DNA of 8,763 nt from a bacterium (GTDB lineage Bacteria > Desulfobacterota > Binatia > UBA12015): contig JAGWVP010000103.1 in NCBI GenBank assembly GCA_018970825.1, positions 1-8,763 of the forward strand, written 5' to 3'. The notes beneath the pieces were generated by a model. That model saw only the letters and a list, made by a program, of their open reading frames with translations, had not been told where the DNA came from and made no database searches. A program made the position numbers and the translations under genes. Positions 1-7,067 of this stretch are shown here, one piece after another. Each line of letters opens with the position of its first letter. Position 1 is the stretch's first letter.

Positions 1-1341
<1,341 letters not shown>

Positions 1342-1346
1342 GTTCG
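1342..1346 (-). other. Spacer between dnaK Shine-Dalgarno and start codon
   Basis: Five bases separate the purine-rich GGAAAGG (1347-1353, minus strand) from the dnaK ATG. This is a usable but imperfect ribosome binding site. It abuts a short GC stem (1354-1369), but I see no strong local pairing that would hide the GGAAAGG itself. Confidence 0.4.
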
Positions 1347-1353
1347 CCTTTCC

Positions 1354-1402
1354 GGGGCGCGGAAGCCCCCTCGCCGCACCGTCCGGGAGGTCCCCCGGAC
1401 GG
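1354..1402 (-). promoter_or_regulatory. Structured 5' leader of dnaK: two stem-loops
   Basis: The dnaK leader, about 100 nt long if the promoter at 1447-1474 is used, contains two inverted repeats. The first is a perfect 9-bp stem (1379-1387 with 1394-1402, 6-nt loop). The second is a 5-bp stem (1354-1358 with 1365-1369, 6-nt loop) placed just before the ribosome binding site. Seen directly: the inverted repeats. Inferred only: a role in mRNA stability or temperature-dependent translation. In DNA this rich in G and C, short stems arise easily; the 9-bp one is the more convincing. Confidence 0.4.
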
Positions 1403-1446
1403 GATCGGGCCGCGTGGTCCGCGCCTGCCTTTCGTGGAGTGGCGGG

Positions 1447-1474
1447 AACCTAATCACGATCCCCCGGGGTTCAA
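1447..1474 (-). promoter_or_regulatory. Candidate dnaK promoter
   Basis: On the minus strand TTGAAC (1469-1474) is followed after 16 bp by TAGGTT (1447-1452). The -10 region reads GTGATTAGGTTCC and matches 12 of 13 bases of the corresponding stretch upstream of grpE (2196-2208). The -35 resembles both the housekeeping TTGACA and the TTGAA core of sigma-32 promoters; the -10 does not match the E. coli consensus of either well. The repetition at the two chaperone genes is the main evidence. It implies that dnaK can be transcribed independently of grpE. Confidence 0.6.
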
Positions 1475-1481
1475 CCGGGGG
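1461..1481 (-). other. GC-rich hairpin after grpE that encloses the dnaK -35 box
   Basis: A perfect 7-bp inverted repeat (1461-1467 with 1475-1481, loop of 7) begins 7 bp after the grpE stop codon. In the grpE transcript it would form a strong hairpin, but no U-run follows, so it is not a standard intrinsic terminator. The loop and the flanking bases contain the TTGAAC of the dnaK promoter. It may slow or end part of the grpE transcript, protect its 3' end, or be an operator-like palindrome. The function is inference. Confidence 0.35.
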
Positions 1482-1488
1482 CCCGAGA

Positions 1489-2166
1489 TCAATTCCGGGG
1501 GCCGGATGGAGGGCTGCCCGGGGGGGTCCGGGTCACGGTGACCTGGGCCGGGCGCAGCAGGCGGTCGTGCAGCCGGTAGCCGGCCGCGTGCTCCTCGACG
1601 ACCGTCCCTGCCGGGTGCTCGTGGCTCTCGACCTGGGCGAGGGCCTCGTGGTGGGCCGGGTCGAAGGGCTCGTGCCGGGCGGCGATCCGGGAGACGCCGT
1701 GGCGGGAGAGGACGTCGGCGAATTGCGAGAGGACCATCTCGACGCCGGTGAGCAGGGCTCCGAGCGGGCCCGAGGGGCCTCCCTCGCGGGCGGCCTCCTC
1801 GCGGGCGGCCTTGATCGCGCGCTCGAGGTTGTCGATCACCCCGATCAGGTCGCGAAGGACGGGCTCGGTCGCGTAGCGGAGGGACTCCGCCTTGTCCTTC
1901 TGCATGCGCCGCTTGTAGTTCTCGAGTTCGGCGCGCTCGCGCAGGAACTGGTCCTGCGTCGCCGCCGCGGCCGCCTGTGCCTCGACCAGTTCGGCCTCGA
2001 GGCGAGCCATCCGTGCGACCGCCTCGTCGAGACTGCGCGGTGCGGGGGGCGCGTCGTCCGGGCGCACGGCCGCGGCGTCGTGCCCGGGGTTCCGGGGCCC
2101 GGCGGATGCCGGAGCCGGGCCGCCCGGCTCGCGGGGAGGCCCGCCGTGGTCGCGGTGGTCACGCAT
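1489..2166 (-). CDS. grpE: Nucleotide exchange factor GrpE
   Basis: GrpE is the cytoplasmic cochaperone that releases ADP from DnaK and so resets its cycle; it acts as a dimer and often as a thermosensor. The 225-residue product has a Pro/Gly-rich, probably disordered N-terminus (1-45). A long helical region follows (about 46-140), including QFLRERAELENYKRR and the DLIGVIDNLERAI segment. The C-terminal beta domain (about 160-212) carries FDPAHHEALAQV and GYRLHDRLLRPAQVTV, the family signature. Length is within the normal range (about 190-220, slightly long). The ATG at 2166 is chosen because it has an AGGGA (2177-2181) 10 nt upstream. A TTG at 2226 would add 20 residues, but that codon is part of the -35 box of the candidate promoter, so it should not be in the mRNA. 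The gene precedes dnaK and is divergent from recO. Confidence 0.96.
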   Translation of the reverse strand: MRDHRDHGGPPREPGGPAPASAGPRNPGHDAAAVRPDDAPPAPRSLDEAVARMARLEAELVEAQAAAAATQDQFLRERAELENYKRRMQKDKAESLRYATEPVLRDLIGVIDNLERAIKAAREEAAREGGPSGPLGALLTGVEMVLSQFADVLSRHGVSRIAARHEPFDPAHHEALAQVESHEHPAGTVVEEHAAGYRLHDRLLRPAQVTVTRTPPGSPPSGPRN

Positions 2167-2197
2167 GGAACGAAGGTCCCTGTCGGGATGCGGGCGG

Positions 2198-2226
2198 AAC
2201 CTAAGCACCCTCCTTTTCAGTGTCAA
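2198..2226 (-). promoter_or_regulatory. Candidate grpE promoter
   Basis: The minus strand shows a perfect TTGACA (2221-2226), a 17-bp spacer, then TAGGTT (2198-2203), about 32 bp before the chosen grpE ATG. The bases around the -10, GTGCTTAGGTTCC (2196-2208), recur upstream of dnaK with one difference. The leader would be about 25 nt and would include the AGGGA ribosome binding site. Whether a housekeeping or a heat-shock sigma factor reads it cannot be told from sequence; the -10 is poor for sigma-70 (3 of 6 matches). Confidence 0.65.
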
Positions 2227-2249
2227 CGTGATCGGCTATCGCGGGCTTC

Positions 2250-3074
2250 GTGCAGGTGCTTTCGACCCCCGCCGTGGTCCTGCGGGCGGTGGACTACGGC
2301 GAGTCCGACCGGATCGTCACCTTCCTCACCCGCGACGCGGGCAAGGTCTCGGGGATCGCGAAGGGTGCCAAGCGCTCCCAGCGCCGCTTCTCCGGCGCAC
2401 TCGGCCTCTTCTCGCTCGTGAACCTGCACTACCGCACCCGGGCCGGCGCCGAACTCGTGTTCCTCGAGCGCGCCCAGTTGCTGGTCCCGTGGAAGGGAAT
2501 GCTCGACTCGCTCGAGCGCTACGCAGCGGCGAGCCACGTCGTCGAGGTGGCCGACAAGATGACCGCGGAGCAGGAGGTCGGCGACGACCTCTTCCACGTC
2601 GTGGTCGCCACGTTGCGCAGGATCGACCGGGCGGAGCCCGGCCCGGCGACGCTTCGCCTCTACGAGCTCGCGACGCTCGCCGCCTGCGGGTACCGCGCCG
2701 AGCTTTCGCGTTGCGTCCGTTGCCGGCAGCCGTTCGCCACGGTGGCCGCCACGGCGCGGCTCGCTCCCTCGGCGGGCGGCGCTGCCTGCGGCCGCTGCGC
2801 GGATCCCGAAGAAGCCGGGGAGGCGATCTCGCCCGCGGCGCTCGCGTGTCTCGGCCGGATGCAGGCCGAGGTGGCCCGGGCGACCGCGATCATGCGCCGC
2901 GATTCGGCGGCGCTCTTCGAGGCCGAGTCGGACCTCGCCGCCGAGCTGCCCCGCGCCGTCACGCGAGAGCTCGGAGCGGCGCTCGCAGCACTGCTCGCGC
3001 CGCGGGTGCGCGGCCGCCTGCTCGCGGCGGAACTGCTCGGGCCGGTGGTCGGGCGCGGCCTCGTCGGCGCCTGA
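2250..3074 (+). CDS. recO: DNA repair protein RecO
   Basis: RecO is the cytoplasmic recombination mediator that, with RecR, loads RecA onto SSB-coated single strands in gap repair. The 274-residue product has the N-terminal OB-fold (about 1-80) with the typical opening TPAVVLRAVDYGESDRIVTF and GKVSGIAKGAKRS. A helical domain follows, with a zinc-finger region of four cysteines at 155, 158, 180 and 183 (CVRC and CGRC). RecO is usually about 240-270 residues, so the length is normal. The GTG at 2250 is chosen because it puts the conserved opening 6 residues from the N-terminus; its ribosome binding site is weak. The 83-bp gap to grpE holds the grpE promoter, and I cannot point to a convincing recO promoter there. 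glyQS follows 119 bp downstream on the same strand. Confidence 0.93.
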   Translation: MQVLSTPAVVLRAVDYGESDRIVTFLTRDAGKVSGIAKGAKRSQRRFSGALGLFSLVNLHYRTRAGAELVFLERAQLLVPWKGMLDSLERYAAASHVVEVADKMTAEQEVGDDLFHVVVATLRRIDRAEPGPATLRLYELATLAACGYRAELSRCVRCRQPFATVAATARLAPSAGGAACGRCADPEEAGEAISPAALACLGRMQAEVARATAIMRRDSAALFEAESDLAAELPRAVTRELGAALAALLAPRVRGRLLAAELLGPVVGRGLVGA

Positions 3075-3193
3075 TCCGCGTCCGCCGCCCCTGCCGCGGC
3101 GCGCGTGCCGCTCGCGGGTGCCGGACCTGCGTGGTAGCCGACGGGACGCGCCTTCCGCCCGGTGGTCGGCGCGCCAGGGAGGTGCGGGTTCCG
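3075..3193 (+). other. Gap between recO and glyQS
   Basis: This 119-bp stretch has no credible small gene. It is extremely GC-rich and has only short complementary segments of the kind expected by chance. No T-box-like specifier structure, U-run terminator or clear promoter is visible. Its last 20 bases contain the glyQS ribosome binding site. Confidence 0.4.
3176..3182 (+). promoter_or_regulatory. Ribosome binding site deciding the glyQS start
   Basis: AGGGAGG lies 11 nt before the ATG at 3194. The later in-frame ATG at 3263 has only AGGG with about 4 nt spacing, too close for good initiation. This favours the upstream start and hence a short N-terminal extension on the synthetase. Confidence 0.6.
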
Positions 3194-4573
3194 ATGTCCG
3201 ACGGCACGAGCACGGCAGCCCCGGGGGCAGGCAAGAGCGCCCCCGGCGAGGCGCAGGGAAAAATGGAGAAGATCGTGAGCCTCGCCAAGCGGCGTGGCCT
3301 CGTCTTCCAGTCGAGCGAGATCTACGGCGGGCTCTCGAGCTGCTGGGACTACGGCCCGGTCGGGGTCGAGCTCAAGCGCAACGTGAAGGACGCCTGGTGG
3401 CGCGAGATGGTCTGGTCCCGCGGCGACGTCGTCGGGCTCGACTGCTCCATCCTGATGCACCCGCGGGTCTGGGAGGCCTCGGGCCACGTCGCCGGGTTCA
3501 GCGACCCGCTCGTCGACTGCAAGAAGTGCAAGACGCGCTTCCGTGCCGACCACCTGGGCCAGCTCGCCTGCCCCGAGAAGCCCGATCGCCGCCCCGGCGA
3601 GTGCGGCGGCGAGCTCACCGAGGCCCGCCAGTTCAACCTCATGTTCAAGACCTTCATGGGCCCGGTCGAGGACGCGGCGAACGTCGTCTTCATGCGGCCC
3701 GAGACGGCGCAGGGCATGTTCGTCAACTTCGGCAACGTGCTCGACACGCAGCGCCGCAAGCTGCCCTTCGGAATCGCGCAGACCGGCAAGTCGTTCCGCA
3801 ACGAGATCACGCCCGGGAATTTCCTGTTCCGGACGCGCGAGTTCGAGCAGATGGAGATGGAGTTCTTCGTCAAGCCGGGCGAGGACGAGCGCTGGTACGA
3901 GTTCTGGAAGAAGGAGCGCTACGACTGGTACGTGCGGCTCGGCATCAAGCCGGAGAATCTCCGGCTGCGCGAGCACGAGAAGGACGAGCTCGCGCACTAC
4001 GCCCGCGGCTGCGCCGACGTGGAGTACAAGTTCCCGTTCGGCTGGTCGGAACTCGAGGGCATCGCGAACCGCGGCGACTTCGACCTGCGCCAGCACGCGC
4101 AGTGGAGCGGCCGGGATCTCTCCTACTTCGACGAGGACTCGCGCGAGCGCTACGTGCCGTTCGTCATCGAGCCCGCCGCCGGGGCGGACCGGGCGACGCT
4201 CGCCTTCCTGGTCGACGCCTACGACGAGGACGAGGTCGAGGGCGAGACGCGCGTCGTGCTGCGCTTTCACCCGCGGCTCGCGCCCGTGAAGGCGGCGGTC
4301 TTCCCGCTGCTGCGCAAGGGCGGACATCCCGAGAAGGCGCAGGAGATCCTGGGCAGGCTCCGCCCCCACTTCCCGGTCCAGTACGACCAGGCCGGCTCGA
4401 TCGGGCGGCGCTACAGGCGCCAGGACGAGATCGGCACCCCGTTCGGCATCACGGTCGACCACCAGACGATCGAGGACGGGACGGTCACGCTCCGCGACCG
4501 CGACAAGACGAGCCAGGAGCGCATCCACGAGAGCGACCTCGTCGCCGAGCTCCTGCGGCGGGTCTGGGGCTGA
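3194..4573 (+). CDS. glyQS: Glycine--tRNA ligase, single-chain alpha2 (homodimeric) type
   Basis: Charges tRNA-Gly with glycine using ATP, in the cytoplasm. The 459-residue protein is the homodimeric class II enzyme, not the alpha2/beta2 form (GlyQ plus GlyS). It contains KRRGLVFQSSEIYGGL (32-47) and WDYGPVGVELKRN (51-63). FRADH (116-120) lies next to four cysteines at 109, 112, 126 and 137 that may bind zinc. Class II motif 2 is around 192-225 (TGKSFRNEITPG and REFEQMEMEFF) and motif 3 around 412-437 (EIGTPFGITVDHQTIEDGT then TLRDRD). The anticodon-binding domain is about 355-459. Length is normal for the type (about 460-500). Residues 1-23 are a Gly/Ala/Ser-rich extension before MEKIVSLAKRR; an ATG at 3263 would remove it but has poorer ribosome-binding spacing. 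The next gene starts 10 bp after the stop. Confidence 0.96.
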   Translation: MSDGTSTAAPGAGKSAPGEAQGKMEKIVSLAKRRGLVFQSSEIYGGLSSCWDYGPVGVELKRNVKDAWWREMVWSRGDVVGLDCSILMHPRVWEASGHVAGFSDPLVDCKKCKTRFRADHLGQLACPEKPDRRPGECGGELTEARQFNLMFKTFMGPVEDAANVVFMRPETAQGMFVNFGNVLDTQRRKLPFGIAQTGKSFRNEITPGNFLFRTREFEQMEMEFFVKPGEDERWYEFWKKERYDWYVRLGIKPENLRLREHEKDELAHYARGCADVEYKFPFGWSELEGIANRGDFDLRQHAQWSGRDLSYFDEDSRERYVPFVIEPAAGADRATLAFLVDAYDEDEVEGETRVVLRFHPRLAPVKAAVFPLLRKGGHPEKAQEILGRLRPHFPVQYDQAGSIGRRYRRQDEIGTPFGITVDHQTIEDGTVTLRDRDKTSQERIHESDLVAELLRRVWG

Positions 4574-4583
4574 CGCGCGGCAG

Positions 4584-5339
4584 GTGGCGACGGGCCGACG
4601 CACCGCCCGTGCGGCCGCGCTCCCCCGGGGGAGGCTGCGGCTCCTGCTGCCGGGGCTCGCGCTCTCGGCCACCCTCGCCGCACCCGTCGCGCGCTGCGAG
4701 GAACGCGCGCCCGGCGCGGTGCTGCCGGGTACCGGCACGATCGAGAACGGGCTGTTCCGCGAGGGGCAGGACGGGATCCCCCGGTCCTGGGCGCAGATGG
4801 CCTACGACGGACGGGCCAGTCGCTTCTCGTGGAGCGCACCGGGCGACGCCCCGGGCATCGCGACGATCGCGAGCGACCAGCCGAACGACGCGTCCTGGGT
4901 CCAGCGCGTCGCGGTGACGCCCGGCCGCTGGTACCTCGTGTCGGCCTGGATGCGTGCGGTGGACGTCGGCGCGAGCGGTGCCGGGGCGAGGCTCTCGCTG
5001 CTGCGCTCCTTCCGCGAGTCCGAGCAGCTGCGCGGCACGACGGACTGGCGCCGGGTTTCGCTCTGGGTGCAGTCGGGGGCCGACGAGTCCGCCTTCGACG
5101 TCGCCTGCAGGCTCGGCGGCAACGGCGCGGTCGCGACCGGCACGGTGCACTGCACGGGAGTCGCGGTCGAGGCCGCGGTTCCACCGGACCTCGACGCCCC
5201 GGGGGTGTTCGCCGACCCGCAGCTCGACCCGCGCACGAGCCGCGGCCTCGCGCTCGGTACGGCGGCGCTGGCGGCGGGCGGTCTGCTGCTCCTCGCCTGG
5301 CGCCTGCTCGCGCCCGAGACCTGGAGGTTCCCGCCGTGA
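4584..5339 (+). CDS. Secreted, membrane-anchored protein with a carbohydrate-binding-like jelly-roll domain
   Basis: No specific function recognised. The 251-residue product has a basic N-terminus and a hydrophobic stretch (about 18-36) that looks like a signal peptide. An extracytoplasmic domain follows (about 45-200), then one C-terminal transmembrane helix (about 221-242) and a short tail. The domain opens with a GTIENGLFREG..GIPRSW pattern and has a VTPGRWYLVSAWMRA strand and a TDWRRVSLWVQ strand. These resemble CBM4/9-like jelly-roll modules; this is a pattern judgement, not a search result. Cys175 and Cys190 could form a disulfide. Cys38 is not a good lipobox cysteine because Arg precedes it. 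The GTG at 4584, 10 bp after glyQS, gives the signal peptide; no strong ribosome binding site is seen, so translation may be coupled to glyQS. Its stop overlaps the next gene's start, so it probably assists that membrane glycosyltransferase. Confidence 0.75.
   Translation: MATGRRTARAAALPRGRLRLLLPGLALSATLAAPVARCEERAPGAVLPGTGTIENGLFREGQDGIPRSWAQMAYDGRASRFSWSAPGDAPGIATIASDQPNDASWVQRVAVTPGRWYLVSAWMRAVDVGASGAGARLSLLRSFRESEQLRGTTDWRRVSLWVQSGADESAFDVACRLGGNGAVATGTVHCTGVAVEAAVPPDLDAPGVFADPQLDPRTSRGLALGTAALAAGGLLLLAWRLLAPETWRFPP
5323..5327 (+). promoter_or_regulatory. Ribosome binding site of the glycosyltransferase gene
   Basis: GGAGG inside the last codons of the upstream gene sits 8 nt before the GTG at 5336. 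It fixes the start of the glycosyltransferase and, with the GTGA stop/start overlap, indicates coupled translation of the two genes. Confidence 0.65.
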
Positions 5340-6976
5340 GCCGCCCCGCCCGGGCCGCGGCGCTCGCCGCGATCACGCTGCTCGGCGGCTGGCTCCGCTT
5401 CGCCTCCGCCGACTTCGGCCTGCCGCAGTTCTACCGGCCCGACGAGCAATGGGTCGTGCCGAAGGCGAGAGGCTTCGAGCGCGACTGGAACCCTCGCTTC
5501 GGCATCTACCCGGCGGCACAGATGGTCGTGCAGCACGGGGTGCTCCGCGCCTGGGCGTCCTTTGCCGCACCGAAGGACCGCCCCTGGCGCAGCTTCTACA
5601 TGCAGGAGGGCGAGCCGCTCGCCTACCTGCTCGCGCGTCGGACCTCGGCCGCCATGGGCACGCTCACGATCCCCGCGACCGCCGCCGCCGCGAGTCTCTT
5701 CGCCGGTCCGGTCGCGGGCCTCGCCGCCGCCGCCGTCGTCGCGGTGACGCCGCTGCACGTCCGCGACTCGAAGTTCGCGACCGTGGACGTCGCAATGGTG
5801 TTCTGGGTCGCGGTCGCGCTGTGGGCGACGATGCGCGTCGCACGTCGCGGGCGGACGCGCGACCATGCGGCGTCGGGACTCGCGGGTGGGCTCGCCACCG
5901 CGACCAAGTACCCGGCCGCGGTCGTCGCGGTCGCGATCGCGGCCGCCCACGTCGGGCGGCGCCGTCGCGAGGGACGCTCGGTCCTGCGCTCGTGGCGCGA
6001 CGTGCGCCTCTGGTTCGCGGGCTACGCCTTCGTGCTCGCGTTCGCGCTCGGGACTCCCTACTTCTTCCTCGACTGGCGCGAAACGAAGGAGAGTTTCGAG
6101 TACCAGCGCGGCGCGTTCGTCTCGACCTCGAATCCGCACGCGGACGGCTCGGGCTGGAGGTGGCTCGTCGGTCACGCGATCCCCGACGGCTTCGGCGCGG
6201 AAGTGGGCGCCCTCTTTCTCGTCGCGATCGCCTGGGCGATCGTCCGCCGGAGGCCGGGCTCGCTCGCGCTGGTCGCCTACCTCGCCGTCGCCGTCTCGGG
6301 TCTCCTGCGCAGCGAGACGGTCTACTACCGCTACGCACTCCCGTTGCTGCCGGCCGCAGCGGTCCTGGTGGGCGGCCTCGTCGCCGACCTCGCGGGCCGA
6401 GGTGCACGCGACGGGGGTGGCGGGGACGCTCGACTTCGGTGCGTCGTCGTCGCGGCGGGACTCGCCCTCCTGCTCGTGCCCGACCTCGTCCGGTCGGTGC
6501 GGTCGAACGCCCTGCTCGCGCGCACCGACACCCGCACGCTCGCGCGGGAATGGATCCTGGAGCACGTCCCGGCCGACGCGAAGATCGCCGCCACCGACAT
6601 GGGAAACCCGCAGGGCAAGCCGCCGCTCGCGGGCCGCCACGACCTGGTCGAGTTCCAGGGCATCGCGCAGGCCCGCGAGGCCGGCATCGAGTGGGTCGTC
6701 TCGGACTCGCTTCCGCCGCTCGCCTACTTCTCGAGGGGGCCGAACGCGGCGCAGGCGCTCGAACTCGACCGAGAGGCGAGCCTCGTGTTCGACGTCGATC
6801 CGGTCGCACCCGGGAGGCCGGAGCCGGTCTTCGACCGGGCGGACGGCTTCTACTCGCCGCTGCGCCGGATCGGGGCGATGGCGCGACCGGGTCCGCGGGT
6901 CAGGATCTGGCGGATCGCCCCGGCTCCGACCCCCGCCGAACCGCGACCGCAGGCGAGTCCCGCGCCGGCGCCCTGA
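5336..6976 (+). CDS. Polytopic GT-C glycosyltransferase of the family 39 / PMT_2 (ArnT-like) kind
   Basis: Probably an inner-membrane enzyme that moves a sugar from a polyprenyl-phosphate donor to an envelope acceptor on the periplasmic side; the substrate is unknown. The 546-residue product has a first transmembrane helix at about 7-22, then RPDEQW, whose Asp36-Glu37 sits where the family's catalytic acidic pair is found. HVRDSKFATVDVAMVFW (141-157) fits the second conserved loop and helix, and LATATKYPAAV (186-196) the TK motif. YYRYALPLLPAAAVL (330-344) resembles the late helix of the family. I count roughly nine hydrophobic segments up to about 383. A soluble C-terminal part follows (about 395-530), ending in a Pro/Ala tail. 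The GTG at 5336 overlaps the previous stop and has GGAGG 8 nt upstream. Membership of the GT-C superfamily is fairly firm; the exact family and acceptor are inference. Confidence 0.8.
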   Translation: MSRPARAAALAAITLLGGWLRFASADFGLPQFYRPDEQWVVPKARGFERDWNPRFGIYPAAQMVVQHGVLRAWASFAAPKDRPWRSFYMQEGEPLAYLLARRTSAAMGTLTIPATAAAASLFAGPVAGLAAAAVVAVTPLHVRDSKFATVDVAMVFWVAVALWATMRVARRGRTRDHAASGLAGGLATATKYPAAVVAVAIAAAHVGRRRREGRSVLRSWRDVRLWFAGYAFVLAFALGTPYFFLDWRETKESFEYQRGAFVSTSNPHADGSGWRWLVGHAIPDGFGAEVGALFLVAIAWAIVRRRPGSLALVAYLAVAVSGLLRSETVYYRYALPLLPAAAVLVGGLVADLAGRGARDGGGGDARLRCVVVAAGLALLLVPDLVRSVRSNALLARTDTRTLAREWILEHVPADAKIAATDMGNPQGKPPLAGRHDLVEFQGIAQAREAGIEWVVSDSLPPLAYFSRGPNAAQALELDREASLVFDVDPVAPGRPEPVFDRADGFYSPLRRIGAMARPGPRVRIWRIAPAPTPAEPRPQASPAPAP

Positions 6977-6977
6977 C

Positions 6978-6995
6978 GCGGGCCTCGGTGCCCGC
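6978..6995 (+). terminator. Weak hairpin just after the glycosyltransferase gene
   Basis: A perfect 6-bp inverted repeat (6978-6983 with 6990-6995, 6-nt loop) begins directly after the stop codon at 6976, between two convergent genes. No U-run follows, so it would need Rho or be only a stabilising 3' stem. In DNA this GC-rich it could be chance. The rest of the 91-bp convergent gap shows nothing else I can name. Confidence 0.25.
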
Positions 6996-7067
6996 CCGTC
7001 CGCGCCCGTCGGGTCGGCGACCGCGCCGGCTCGCGAGTCCCGCGCCGCGCCGGGTCTGCGTGCGGGC

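Noticed and set aside
1475..1503. Direct repeat CCGGGGGCC (1475-1483 and 1495-1503) at the end of grpE
   Set aside because: It is only 9 bp of G and C in a G/C-saturated stretch, partly inside the hairpin and partly in the last codons of grpE; not convincing as a binding site.
2206..2216. AAGGAGG followed by GTG upstream of grpE as a ribosome binding site and start
   Set aside because: The GTG directly abuts the AGGAGG with no spacing, and the stretch lies between the -35 and -10 elements, so it would not be transcribed.
2167..2226. Extended grpE start at TTG 2226
   Set aside because: The TTG is part of the TTGACA -35 element, so it would lie upstream of the transcript. The ATG at 2166 has a suitably placed AGGGA.
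3075..3193. Possible stem and small gene between recO and glyQS
   Set aside because: Only short complementary runs such as a 6-bp pairing with a long loop exist; they are expected by chance at this GC content. No frame has a credible start and ribosome binding site.
2660..4738. Long minus-strand open frame (692 codons) opposite recO and glyQS
   Set aside because: It is antisense to well-recognised conserved proteins and has no domain pattern; a composition artefact.
5684..5760. Dense CCGCCGCCGC-type runs in the glycosyltransferase gene
   Set aside because: They are alanine codons in a transmembrane helix (AAAA-rich), not a nucleotide repeat element.
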